From Oxalobacter paeniformigenes (lineage in GTDB: Bacteria; Pseudomonadota; Gammaproteobacteria; Burkholderiales; Burkholderiaceae_D): a DNA stretch of 64,000 nucleotides. Positions 1 to 8,126 of this stretch are shown here, piece after piece. The stretch's first letter is position 1; every line of letters begins with the position of its first letter. Under the pieces are notes generated by a model. That model made no database searches and had not been told where the DNA came from. It saw only the letters and a program-made list of their open reading frames with translations. The translations under genes were made by a program, and so were the position numbers. The stretch lies in NCBI RefSeq assembly GCF_027158465.1, contig NZ_JAMKYL010000001.1, positions 558,001 through 622,000 of the forward strand, given 5' to 3'.

Positions 1-1
1 C

Positions 2-556
2 CGGCAAATCGAACAGCGTGACGAACGCTTCGGCTACGATTACCGCATCAATCTGGCGGACCCGTCCATCTTCGCGAAAAACGGCACCGACCGTTCCATC
101 GGGCAGATATTCCGTGACGAAGGCATCCGCTGGCAACCGGCATGGAACGCCAAAGGCTCGCGCGTCAACGGCGCGCAGGAAATCATCCGTTTGCTCTCGC
201 AAGGGAAACTCAAAATCTTTTCCACCTGCAAGCACTGGTTGCGCACCGTGCCGTGCCTCTTGCCGGACGAACTCAATCCGGAAGATGTGGACACCACCGC
301 CGAAGATCATGCCTGGGATGCCACCCGCTATGGCGTCATGCGCCGCCGCCGCGTTCCCGGCATGCCGGACAATGAGACGCAAACGGAAAACGGGCAGGAA
401 GGCGTGCATGTCGGTGCGGACGGACAGCATTGGCTTGCCGTCGGAAACACGATGGCTGCACGGTATGCGGACGATACGGAAAAATCGGGCGAAAAACGCG
501 AAAATGCCGCGAAGACGCCACGTTCATGCGCCAACGTGCAGGAAAACGCGCGATGA
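2..556 (+). CDS. Phage terminase large subunit, C-terminal part (partial)
   Basis: The reading frame is open from the window edge and encodes the C-terminal 184 residues of a protein that begins outside the window. It contains a segment starting RQIEQRDERFGYDYRI and a later EDHAWDATRYGVM motif; an Asp-containing D-x-x-R-Y-G motif like this closes the RNase H-like nuclease domain of large terminases, which cut concatemeric phage DNA at packaging. After the motif comes a polar tail of about 75 residues that looks poorly conserved. The next gene downstream is an ordinary acetyltransferase and no portal or head gene follows, so this is probably the end of a prophage remnant lying to the left. The family call rests on remembered motif patterns. 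Confidence 0.75.
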   Translation, partial: RQIEQRDERFGYDYRINLADPSIFAKNGTDRSIGQIFRDEGIRWQPAWNAKGSRVNGAQEIIRLLSQGKLKIFSTCKHWLRTVPCLLPDELNPEDVDTTAEDHAWDATRYGVMRRRRVPGMPDNETQTENGQEGVHVGADGQHWLAVGNTMAARYADDTEKSGEKRENAAKTPRSCANVQENAR

Positions 557-709
557 GGCCGGAAATCGCACCGCTTTTCGTGCGGTGAGGGCAACGTCGG
601 CATTGACGGCAATGCCGTAAAGGGATTGAATAAGGCGGTTTCCGGTCCGTCGCGGAGCCGCCTCGTGCGGCAGCGGCGGGCAAAGTCATGAATGAAAGAA
701 AGGCAAGAT

Positions 710-1201
710 ATGAAAATCAGTGTACGCCAATACAGGGACGGCGATCTGGCGGCGATGATCGCCATCTGGAACGAAGTCGTGGAAGAAGGCATCGCCTTCC
801 CGCAGGAAGACTTGCTGGACATGGCAAGCGGCGCGGCGTTTTTCGCCAGCCAGTCCTGGACGGCGGTGGCGGAAAACACGGAAACCGGCGAAATCCTCGG
901 CCTGTACATCCTGCACCCGAATAACGTCGGACGGTGCGGCCACATCAGCAACGCCAGCTATGCCGTCTCATCGGCATGCCGCGGGCTGCACATCGGGGAA
1001 AAGCTGGTCATGGATTCGCTCGTGCAGGGCAAACGGATCGGGTTCCGCGTGTTGCAATTCAACGCCGTCGTCGCCACCAACACCCACGCGCGGCATCTCT
1101 ACGAACGCCTCGGCTTCGTGCAGCTCGGCGTCATCCCCGGCGGCTTCCGCATGAAAGACGGTCATTACGAGGACATCTGCCCGTACTATCACCTGCTCTG
1201 A
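710..1201 (+). CDS. GNAT family N-acetyltransferase
   Basis: A protein of 163 residues with a typical GNAT fold pattern: an N-terminal ISVRQYRDGDLAAMIAIWN strand-helix, the acetyl-CoA pyrophosphate-binding region around SSACRGLHIGEKLV, and a late N-x-H-A-R-x-L-Y-E-R-L-G-F signature (THARHLYERLGFVQLG). These enzymes transfer acetyl from acetyl-CoA to an amine; the YhcA/phosphinothricin-type spacing suggests a small-molecule amine substrate, but that is inference. I chose ATG 710 because an AAGG-containing ribosome site sits just upstream; an in-frame ATG at 692 is possible and adds six residues. The gene is followed by a strong terminator, so it is probably transcribed alone. Confidence 0.8.
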   Translation: MKISVRQYRDGDLAAMIAIWNEVVEEGIAFPQEDLLDMASGAAFFASQSWTAVAENTETGEILGLYILHPNNVGRCGHISNASYAVSSACRGLHIGEKLVMDSLVQGKRIGFRVLQFNAVVATNTHARHLYERLGFVQLGVIPGGFRMKDGHYEDICPYYHLL

Positions 1202-1244
1202 AAAAACGGCGACAACGGCACGACAGACCGCCAGCCCCGTCCAA

Positions 1245-1280
1245 ACCGCCCGTTCCGGCAACGAACGGGCGGTTTTTTTT
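1245..1280 (+). terminator. Rho-independent terminator after the GNAT gene
   Basis: An 11-base perfect stem (ACCGCCCGTTC / GAACGGGCGGT) with a 7-base loop is followed by eight T. The loop and right arm recur almost identically at 4337-4369 after the autotransporter. Confidence 0.9.
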
Positions 1281-1575
1281 TGTGTGCGAAAGCGATCCGG
1301 AAGCGGCGAAACAGAAGGAAAGGTCATATCCGGAACACCTGAAACCGTTGTTTGCCAGTGAATGTTGTTTTTTGTGTTAACCGCGCGGTTTAGAGATTTC
1401 GGGAGCGGACGCCGATCGTCACGGCAGGTTGGGAACAGGGTGCCGATGCAGCGTCTTTCGGCATGACGTGTTGTGCAACTGCATGAATATATTCAACAAA
1501 ACCGGTAATGCCAGATCGGCTGGACGGACGGGAAGGCTGCGGACTTCTTTTTTTCGGGCAGGATAGCGCGTCCGT

Positions 1576-1761
1576 TAATAATGATTAGCGGCTGTCTTGA
1601 AACGGAATAAATCCGACTAATCAGCTGTAAGTCCGCAATTTACGGAATACAGATTCCAAAATTATATACAAACGGTTTATTTACCACAAGCAAGACATTT
1701 TTAAAATCCATAATAAGATCAATAAATTATGCATCATTTTGACAGCCGCTAATCATTATTA
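1576..1761. repeat. 21-base perfect inverted repeat enclosing an AT-rich 144-base core
   Basis: Positions 1576-1596 (starting TAATAATGATTAGC) and 1741-1761 are exact reverse complements over 21 bases. The enclosed core is rich in A and T. The right arm is also half of a second hairpin at 1742-1769 (12 positions with one mismatch, loop CATT). No target-site duplication could be seen outside the arms. It lies in a 565-base gene-free stretch (1281-1845) between the terminator of the GNAT gene and the autotransporter start, so it may be an operator pair in the autotransporter promoter or a small terminal-repeat element. No gene is seen in this stretch. Confidence 0.7.
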
Positions 1762-1845
1762 GCCGCTGTATAAAAAAACGCCATGGTGAAACGGTATTGA
1801 AGCGCGGGATGCGGTTGGCAACCGGAATAGTAGAAAGGATGATGC

Positions 1846-4299
1846 ATGATGACAGACAGCGGAAAATCGGGACAGAAACGGTCGAAAGCGGGATGCGGTA
1901 CGGGAACCGCAGAGGCAACGGGAAAGGTATGGCGCAAGCGGCTGTTGCCGTTGCTGGTATGTCTGGTTTTCGTGCCCGCGCCGTTCGCGCTGGCTGCCAA
2001 CAGTGGTGGTCAGGAAAATGTACCGGGAACTGGCGACTACGGTAACGACACCCCATCGGGCAATACCGTCACGATCGACAGCGATGTCGGAAACGATGTA
2101 ATCGGCGGCTATGCAATCACCGGTGCGGCGGATAACAACCGGATCACGATGACGGGCGGAACAGTCGGCCATACTGTTTATGGCGGTATTGTGGACGGAA
2201 ATGGCACGGCGACTGGCAATAGTGTGACAATGAGCGGCGGTACGATTGATACCAGTTTCAACGGTGCGTATGTCAACAATGGTGTCGTCAGCGGAAACAG
2301 TGCGACGGTGACGGGCAGCGCGCAGGTTGGATGGAATGTCAATGGCGCTTATGTGACCAATGGTAACGCGAGCGGAAACAGTGCGACGGTGACGGGCGGT
2401 GCGACGGTTGAAGGGTATGTCTATGGCGGTTATACGGGAAATGGCACCGTCAGCGGAAACAGCGTGACGGTATCGGACAGTACGGTCGGTTATGTCATGG
2501 GTGGGTATGCAAGTACCGGTACGGCGGAAAACAACCGGGTCAAGGTGACGAACAGTGATGTGACAGGGTCTGGTGGCTCTGACCCCAGCTATGTTGCCGG
2601 TGGTTATACATACTATCAGGGCACTGGTACGGTGAGAAACAACCAGGTCGAGGTGACGGGCACTACGGTCGATAATGTCTATGGCGGTTGGGCGCACAAC
2701 GGCATCGCGAGCGGCAATAGCGTGATACTGACGGATGGTACCGCCAAGGAGGTTTTCGGCGCCAATGTGCATGATTCAGGTAGCGCGACCGGCAACAGCG
2801 TCACTGTCGCGGGGGATGCCACGGTCAGCCTTGATATATACGGCGGTTTTGTCCACAATTTCAATGGCACCGCCACCGAAGGTGATGCGACAGGCAACAC
2901 CGTCACTCTGGCGACCGGCGCAGGCGCGAACCTTGCAAGCGCTATCGTCTATGGCGGTAACTCGAATGTCGCCGGAGCCGATGTCAAAACGGGTAACACC
3001 CTCAACGTCGATACCGGCCATGTCGAAGTCAAAAACATCGCCAACTTCCAGACCGTCAACCTCAACGTCAATGCCGAAACCGCACCGACTGCGGGACAAG
3101 CCATGCTCGCCCTGAACGATACGGCAGGCACTGATTTGAGCGGCACCCAGGTCAACATGCAAGGTGCAATCGCAGGCGGCACACAGACACAACCCCTCGC
3201 TACCACCGTCACACTCATCGAAAACGCCAACGGACTGACCACCGACGCGAATACTCTGTCGGGCACAGCCATCGTACGGCAGGGCGTCTCCCTGAACCAC
3301 CACTACACCCTGCAAGCGGACAGCAACACCCTTACCGCGACCTATGACAACCGGACAACCGTCGATCCGGCGACAGGCGTGTTCACCAACGGCAGACTCG
3401 CCACAGTCGGCTTTCTCAACGAAGGCACCGACTTCGCACTCGACACCGGCATGACCAAAGCCATGGAAACCATCCGTGCCAAAGGATACGGCGCCTACGG
3501 CGCCATCCGGGGCAGCGACATCCGGCATGACCTCGACAAGGGCGGGGATGCGGAAGTATCCGGAACCCACTGGCTGCTCGGACTGGCAGGCAAACTCAAT
3601 ACCGCCAGAGATTACGACCTCATCGGCAGCATCTATGCCGAAGCGGGCTGGGGAAACATCGACAGCGACAACAGCTTCGCCAGCGGCCACGGAGACACCC
3701 ACTACTACGGCATCGGCCTCATCGGACGTTACCAGCAAAACGAAGGCACGATGAAAGGCGCCTATGCCCAGATCAACGCCAAAATCGGACGTGCCAGCAC
3801 CGACCTTGAAAGCAACCTCTATGACGTGAACGGAAACCGGGGAGAATACGACGAAGATTCCACCTACTACGGAGCGGGAGTCGGAGTCGGCTACCTGTGG
3901 GAAATCACACAAGCCTATACACTCGACCTGTCGGCGCGGTACCAGTGGCTCCACCTTGACGGATACAACACGGACATCGCCAACGACCCGTACAAATTCG
4001 ACGACATAGACAGCCACCGCACCAAAGTCGGCGCACGGCTCAACTACACGGAAAACAAACAATACACCCCGTATATCGGCGTGGCATGGGAACACGAATT
4101 TTCCGGTTCGGCCAGAGGCAGCGTCTATGGCTACTCGCTGGACGACAACAGCCTGAAAGGAGACACGGGTGTGGCGGAAATCGGCGTGACCTTCAGCCCG
4201 ACGGCCGACAGCGCATGGAAAATCGACGCCAACCTGCAAGGCTATGCCGGACAAAGGGAAGGCGTCGCCGGCAATCTGGTGGTCAATTACCTGTTCTGA
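1846..4299 (+). CDS. Autotransporter with repeat-rich passenger and C-terminal beta-barrel
   Basis: An 817-residue type V secretion protein. A long basic N-region (about residues 1-32) leads into a hydrophobic core LLPLLVCLVFVPAPFALA, with likely signal cleavage near residue 50. Residues about 60-400 form the passenger, built from degenerate repeats of roughly 28-36 residues containing S-G-N-S-x-T-V-T-G-G and Y-G-G motifs, typical of beta-helix surface proteins. Residues about 540-817 form the autotransporter barrel: alternating aromatic strands, G-A-G-V-G-V-G-Y-L, and a final phenylalanine (VVNYLF), as outer-membrane proteins usually end. Two ATG codons overlap at 1846/1849 behind an AGAAAGGA ribosome site. 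It should be exported through Sec and inserted by BAM. Passenger function (adhesion or other) cannot be told from sequence. It is monocistronic, closed by the terminator at 4337. Confidence 0.9.
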   Translation: MMTDSGKSGQKRSKAGCGTGTAEATGKVWRKRLLPLLVCLVFVPAPFALAANSGGQENVPGTGDYGNDTPSGNTVTIDSDVGNDVIGGYAITGAADNNRITMTGGTVGHTVYGGIVDGNGTATGNSVTMSGGTIDTSFNGAYVNNGVVSGNSATVTGSAQVGWNVNGAYVTNGNASGNSATVTGGATVEGYVYGGYTGNGTVSGNSVTVSDSTVGYVMGGYASTGTAENNRVKVTNSDVTGSGGSDPSYVAGGYTYYQGTGTVRNNQVEVTGTTVDNVYGGWAHNGIASGNSVILTDGTAKEVFGANVHDSGSATGNSVTVAGDATVSLDIYGGFVHNFNGTATEGDATGNTVTLATGAGANLASAIVYGGNSNVAGADVKTGNTLNVDTGHVEVKNIANFQTVNLNVNAETAPTAGQAMLALNDTAGTDLSGTQVNMQGAIAGGTQTQPLATTVTLIENANGLTTDANTLSGTAIVRQGVSLNHHYTLQADSNTLTATYDNRTTVDPATGVFTNGRLATVGFLNEGTDFALDTGMTKAMETIRAKGYGAYGAIRGSDIRHDLDKGGDAEVSGTHWLLGLAGKLNTARDYDLIGSIYAEAGWGNIDSDNSFASGHGDTHYYGIGLIGRYQQNEGTMKGAYAQINAKIGRASTDLESNLYDVNGNRGEYDEDSTYYGAGVGVGYLWEITQAYTLDLSARYQWLHLDGYNTDIANDPYKFDDIDSHRTKVGARLNYTENKQYTPYIGVAWEHEFSGSARGSVYGYSLDDNSLKGDTGVAEIGVTFSPTADSAWKIDANLQGYAGQREGVAGNLVVNYLF
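2140..2960 (+). repeat. Tandem degenerate repeats in the autotransporter passenger
   Basis: The DNA and protein repeat a unit of about 90-105 bases whose core encodes N-G-x-x-S-G-N-S-x-T-V followed by a Y-G-G-Y/A-Y-V turn. About nine units can be made out, the closest pair between 2270 and 2400 (SGNSATVTG twice). Such repeats can expand or shrink by slippage and recombination. Confidence 0.7.
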
Positions 4300-4336
4300 A
4301 CGCAGTCTGCCCCACGGCATACCGCCGTTTCACCGA

Positions 4337-4369
4337 ACCGCCCCTCGGCAACGAACGGGCGGTTTTTTT
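4337..4369 (+). terminator. Rho-independent terminator after the autotransporter
   Basis: Stem ACCGCCC / GGGCGGT with a 13-base loop followed by seven T. Loop, right arm, T-run and the following TGTGTGC repeat the terminator at 1245. Confidence 0.8.
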
Positions 4370-4914
4370 GTGTGCACAAAAAACACCGACAGCAAGGCGA
4401 CACCAGAGAAACAGAACAAAAAGTCGAGCAGGCGGAAAACGGCAAAGCAGGTTCACCCCTTTCAGAACAAGCTGTTTTTCCGTATTGCCGGCGCAAAATG
4501 AATGGCATAACGAATGCATGATCGGGATGGAACGGCAACCGATATACGGGCAATATGCCAAAACACCGGCGCACTCGCACCATATGCCCTTTTTGCCCGT
4601 TTGACGGGCAGGGGGTGCAAGTCGTTGCCGGTAAAGGGAAAAAGCGCGCTGTTCACGGAGTTGTCCACAGGAAACGGGGATAATGTCGTGCCGGTGCAAT
4701 ATTCCGGTGCAATGTCGTATCAGGGACGGTGACGGCAGGGCTGGGACCGGCCTTGCGGCAAGGTGCCGATAGCGAGAAGGTGCGGAAGCTGTCGCCGTTG
4801 CGGCGGGCTGGCGGTTTTCGCATGTTGTCCGCATGATGGCGGGTGATTCCGCACGATGTCGGCGGGTTGTCCGGTTGTGCAGTCGTTTCCGTCCCTGCCG
4901 TCGGGCGTGCTTGT
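4370..4914. other. Gene-free stretch between autotransporter terminator and exporter promoter
   Basis: No open frame here has credible composition or a ribosome site. One DnaA-box-like TTGTCCACA lies at 4661-4669. Otherwise nothing was recognised. Confidence 0.5.
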
Positions 4915-4943
4915 CTGGCATATTTCGCCGCTGTCCCTATAAT
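4915..4943 (+). promoter_or_regulatory. Candidate sigma-70 promoter for the EamA exporter
   Basis: A perfect TATAAT at 4938-4943 is preceded at 17 bases by CTGGCA (four of six matches to TTGACA). Transcription would start near 4950, giving a leader of about 85 bases to the ATG at 5034. Confidence 0.5.
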
Positions 4944-5033
4944 GGTGGCATTTTTCATCCTGTCCTGTTGTCTGTCGGGGTGGTTGTGTCCTGGCGGAGC
5001 CTGTGCGGCCGTCGGGCGGGTTTCCGGTGGTGT

Positions 5034-5927
5034 ATGGTGTTGAAAAGAACTTTTCTGTTTCATCTGGTCGCGCTGGCGACGGTGGCGATCTGGGGGACGA
5101 CGTTCGTCTCGACAAAGGTGCTGATCGGCAGCGGGATGACGCCGGTCGATATTTTCGTGTGCCGCTTCGTGCTGGCGTATGTGTGTATCTGGTTCATTGC
5201 GCCGAAAAAGCTGTTCGCCGATTCCTGGCGGGACGAATGCTGGCTGGCGGCTGCCGGGTTTTGCGGCGGGGCGCTGTATTTCGTGACGGAAAATACGGCG
5301 CTGGAATGGACGCTCGTTTCCAATGTCTCGCTGATTGTGTGTATTTCGCCGTTGCTCACGGCGTTTCTGGTGATCGTCTTTTATCGTACCGAGACGGTGC
5401 GCAAGACTTTGCTCGCGGGGTCGGTGATGGCGCTTGTCGGGGTGGCGCTGGTGGTGTTCAACGGCCATTTCATTCTGGAACTGTCGCCGGCAGGGGATTT
5501 GCTGACGGTGGTCGCGGCATTGTCATGGGCGTTTTATTGCCTGATTCTCAAACGGCTCGATGTCCATTATCCGACCTTGTTCATCACGCGCAAGGTGTTT
5601 TTCTACGGGGTGGTGACGGTGTTGCCGTTTTTACCGGTGTTGCCGTTCGGGTTCGACTGGCGGGTGCTTGCCCGTACGCCGGTGTGGACGAATCTGCTGT
5701 TTTTGTCGCTGGTGGCGTCGATGTTGTGTTTCATTACCTGGAATCTGGTGGTCAGGGAGATCGGCGCGGTGCTGGCGACGAATTATATTTATCTGGTTCC
5801 GCTGGTGGCGATGCTGACGTCCGCCGTTGTGCTGGATGAACCGGTCAATGCCGTGATGCTCCTCGGGTGCGCGCTGATTCTCGCGGGGGTTTTTCTGGGG
5901 CAGCGCCGTGTGCATCGGGACAAGTGA
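5034..5927 (+). CDS. EamA/DMT-family transporter
   Basis: A 297-residue inner-membrane protein with two EamA repeats of about five helices each. The first repeat begins LVALATVAIWGTTFVSTKVL, whose W-G-x-x-F motif marks the family; the second begins near LLTVVAALSWAFYCLILKRL and ends with the conserved G-A-V-L-A-T-N-Y-I-Y-L-V-P-L helix and a D-E-P loop (VVLDEPVNAVMLLG). DMT proteins export amino acids, metabolites or drugs; the substrate is unknown here. The ATG at 5034 was chosen because it is the last start before the first helix and lies about 90 bases after a good -10 element. An adjacent GTG (5037) or TTG (5040) could also serve. The next gene is convergent. Confidence 0.88.
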   Translation: MVLKRTFLFHLVALATVAIWGTTFVSTKVLIGSGMTPVDIFVCRFVLAYVCIWFIAPKKLFADSWRDECWLAAAGFCGGALYFVTENTALEWTLVSNVSLIVCISPLLTAFLVIVFYRTETVRKTLLAGSVMALVGVALVVFNGHFILELSPAGDLLTVVAALSWAFYCLILKRLDVHYPTLFITRKVFFYGVVTVLPFLPVLPFGFDWRVLARTPVWTNLLFLSLVASMLCFITWNLVVREIGAVLATNYIYLVPLVAMLTSAVVLDEPVNAVMLLGCALILAGVFLGQRRVHRDK

Positions 5928-5991
5928 GGCGCGCTGCCGGAGGTCGTACCGGAGTGTACACCGGCAGGCGGGGGCGTTTTTCCGGGGTGTC

Positions 5992-6420
5992 CTAGAGAGA
6001 GAACAGGGTCAGCAGGATGAGCACGGGCAGCATGCCGATTTGCAGGAATACCGAGGCGAATACGGCACATATCCGGGTGCTTCGCGGCTGTTTCATGAAA
6101 GCGAGCCATGCGGCGATTGCCGGTATGCCCAGCAGGGCAAGGCATGGCATGATGAGGATGAGCATGGTGGTATCCGGGCCGATGATTCTGGCGGCCAGTA
6201 CGTCGCATGCCCAGCATACGGGCTGGACGGCGTGAAAGCGCCACAGGGCGGCGTTGTCGCATTGGCGCAGGAAAAACACGGTCAGATAGATGCCGCCGCC
6301 CAGCATGATGAGGAAAACGACGCTGGCGAATGTGGTCAGGGAACCCCGGTGGGCGATGATGATGCACAGGCTGGCGAGCCAGTACAAAAAGAGCGGGAAA
6401 AAATGAACGATCCGTTTCAT
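5992..6420 (-). CDS. Small four-helix membrane protein, unknown
   Basis: A 142-residue protein with about four membrane segments (FFPLFLYWLASLCIIIAH, TFASVVFLIMLGGGIYLTVFFL, MLILIMPCLALLGIPAIAAWLAF, CAVFASVFLQIGMLPVLILLTLF). No family was recognised. Its ATG overlaps the stop codon of the beta-lactamase gene upstream by four bases (ATGA), so the two are almost certainly co-translated. That pairing may mean it works with the lactamase or its target, but this is only inferred from context. Confidence 0.65.
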   Translation of the reverse strand: MKRIVHFFPLFLYWLASLCIIIAHRGSLTTFASVVFLIMLGGGIYLTVFFLRQCDNAALWRFHAVQPVCWACDVLAARIIGPDTTMLILIMPCLALLGIPAIAAWLAFMKQPRSTRICAVFASVFLQIGMLPVLILLTLFSL

Positions 6421-7451
6421 GAAGCAGGTTTTTGCCGGGTTTCGTCGGGACGGTGTGCCGTGTCAGGCGGCAGGGATGTCGTGCCGTTTGCGGTTGCCGC
6501 CGGCTGGTGTACCGTCATGGCGGCAGGGGAGACATCGGGCGCGTGGTCCGGTACGGGCGGCGTCGTGAAGTGTTCCCATGTCGTGCGGGCGATGGCGGCG
6601 ATCATTTTTTCGGCGCGAGCCCTGGGTTCCTTGCAGCGATAGACCAATACGCTGATATAGACGGGTTTGCCGTCCGGCAGGATGATGCCGATGTCGTTGA
6701 GGGTCATGCCCTGTTTCCGGTAAAACGCGAGCGAGGTACCGGTCTTGTGGATGAGGTCGGCGCCGTCAGGCAGGCCGCTGCGCAGGCGTTCGGGGGCGAG
6801 CATGGCGTTTTTCATCGCAGCGTACAGCAAGGGATACGTGGCGGGGCCGGGGAGTTTTTTTTCATGAAACAGGCGCAGCAGTGCGGTGGCGGCCGCCGGG
6901 GTGGTGCGGTTTTTGTACTGGATGTTCCAGTCGCTGTGCATGGTGCGTTCGGTGGTGGCGACGGTCATGCCGTCGATGCCGTGTTGCCGCAGCCATGTAG
7001 TGACTTTTTCCGGGCCGCCGGCCAGTTTCAGCAGGATGTCGCAACCGTTGTTGTCGCTCTCCGAGATGGTGGTGCGCACGATTTCGGCAAGGGGGATACG
7101 CACGGTTTTGCCGACAGGGTATTTGTCGCGCAGGGGGCTCCATGTGTCGGGACGCAGTTCATCCCTTGTGACGGTGATGGGTTGCGACAGAGAGAGTTCG
7201 CCTTTTTCCACCCGGTCGAGAACCGCGAGCGCGATGGGGAATTTGTAAACGCTTTGCATGGGGAAAGCCTCGTCTGGCGCGATGGCGACGGTGTCGGTGG
7301 CATCCGCGTTTTCGATGACGACGCCGACGACAGCCTGGTGTCCTTCGATCGTCGCGGCGATTTTTTCCTGAAGTGCGGGGGCGGCGGAGACGGCGGTGTG
7401 CCAGATGCCGAGCGAAAAGCAGCATGCGGCGAGGATGGTGCGGAATTTCAT
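6417..7451 (-). CDS. Class A (subclass A2-like) serine beta-lactamase
   Basis: A 344-residue periplasmic serine hydrolase. A signal peptide (MKFRTILAACCFSLGIWHT, cleaving near AVSAA) is followed by the active-site S-x-x-K (SVYKFP, Ambler Ser70-Lys73), S-D-N (130-132), Glu at exactly 36 residues after that Ser (ERTMH, Ambler Glu166 with His at 170, as in PER/CfxA-type enzymes), and H-K-T-G (Lys234). All residues for acylation and deacylation are present, so it is probably an active enzyme hydrolysing beta-lactams. After the usual fold end (TTWEHF) there is an unusual tail of about 55 residues rich in Pro, Thr and Ala. The ATG at 7451 starts the signal peptide; the open frame extends further upstream without credible sequence. 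Overlaps the membrane protein gene downstream. Confidence 0.88.
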   Translation of the reverse strand: MKFRTILAACCFSLGIWHTAVSAAPALQEKIAATIEGHQAVVGVVIENADATDTVAIAPDEAFPMQSVYKFPIALAVLDRVEKGELSLSQPITVTRDELRPDTWSPLRDKYPVGKTVRIPLAEIVRTTISESDNNGCDILLKLAGGPEKVTTWLRQHGIDGMTVATTERTMHSDWNIQYKNRTTPAAATALLRLFHEKKLPGPATYPLLYAAMKNAMLAPERLRSGLPDGADLIHKTGTSLAFYRKQGMTLNDIGIILPDGKPVYISVLVYRCKEPRARAEKMIAAIARTTWEHFTTPPVPDHAPDVSPAAMTVHQPAATANGTTSLPPDTAHRPDETRQKPAS

Positions 7452-7622
7452 GGTGCGGTTACGGATTTCCTTCGATATGCGGGGCGGCAATGTAGGCAAT
7501 GCGTGGATTGTAACCGCTGAAGGGAGTGTTTCGCCAGCCGGTGTATCACGGGGCGGGTGGTTGCCATGTCCGGAAGGGACGATGTTCTCGCCCGGCTTCT
7601 GGACAGGCAGTGCGTACGCCGG

Positions 7623-7808
7623 TCAGGAAGCGTTGCCCCAGGTCATTTCTCTCAGGGCGATGTTGGCACGACGTTCGGCGTCGCATTGTTCCGAGCAGAA
7701 GGTCAGCAGGGTCTGTCGGACTTCGGTCGTGACGGCCATGCTGTCGTGATGGATGTTCTTTCCACAGTTGTCACAGACGATCTCATGGTGGATCGGGTGT
7801 TTTTTCAT
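7623..7808 (-). CDS. Small zinc-finger-like protein, unknown
   Basis: A 61-residue soluble protein with two cysteine pairs, CDNC near residue 11 and CSEQC near residue 39, the arrangement of a treble-clef or zinc-ribbon site; the layout recalls DUF3330-type proteins. An AAAGGAG ribosome site lies ten bases before the ATG at 7808, which decides the start; the open frame upstream of it has no credible composition. It lies between the two beta-lactamase-like genes on the same strand, but the gaps (about 170 and 320 bases) do not prove an operon. Function unknown. Confidence 0.65.
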   Translation of the reverse strand: MKKHPIHHEIVCDNCGKNIHHDSMAVTTEVRQTLLTFCSEQCDAERRANIALREMTWGNAS

Positions 7809-8050
7809 CGGTCGGGTTCTCCTTTCTCCGGAATGGGGTGGATAAATGCCTTTCGGGGCGGTCGGTCTGCCTTGCCGCGCCGGCGGATGGCAGTCGCTTT
7901 CCGCCCGGCTTGACCTGGGGGTGTCCGGTGTCGCCCACCGGCGCCGCTTCGGCCTGCACGGCGCGAACGGCCGGTCATGTGCCGCAGCGTTTCCCAAGGT
8001 GCGAGGCGCGTGCATGGTAACACAAAATTTCCGTAACTTGATGCTTTTTT

Positions 8051-8092
8051 CGGTGGACTTTGTGTTTTTTACGGTGAAGTTTGCGTTTTTTC
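8051..8092. repeat. Two imperfect 21-base tandem repeats in the 7809-8126 gap
   Basis: CGGTGGACTTTGTGTTTTTT at 8051 is followed directly by CGGTGAAGTTTGCGTTTTTT, giving a 21-base period with 3 differences over the first 20 bases and an A/C difference at the 21st. The 7809-8126 gap holds nothing else recognised; no gene is seen in it. Confidence 0.5.
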
Positions 8093-8126
8093 GCGTTTCA
8101 GGCCGGATGCAGGCGTGCCGTATGGC

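Noticed and set aside
1576..1596. Fur box in the AATAATGATTAG arm
   Set aside because: It resembles one half of a Fur box but not the full 19-base palindrome.
2776..4320. 514-codon minus-strand open frame
   Set aside because: Antisense shadow of the autotransporter.
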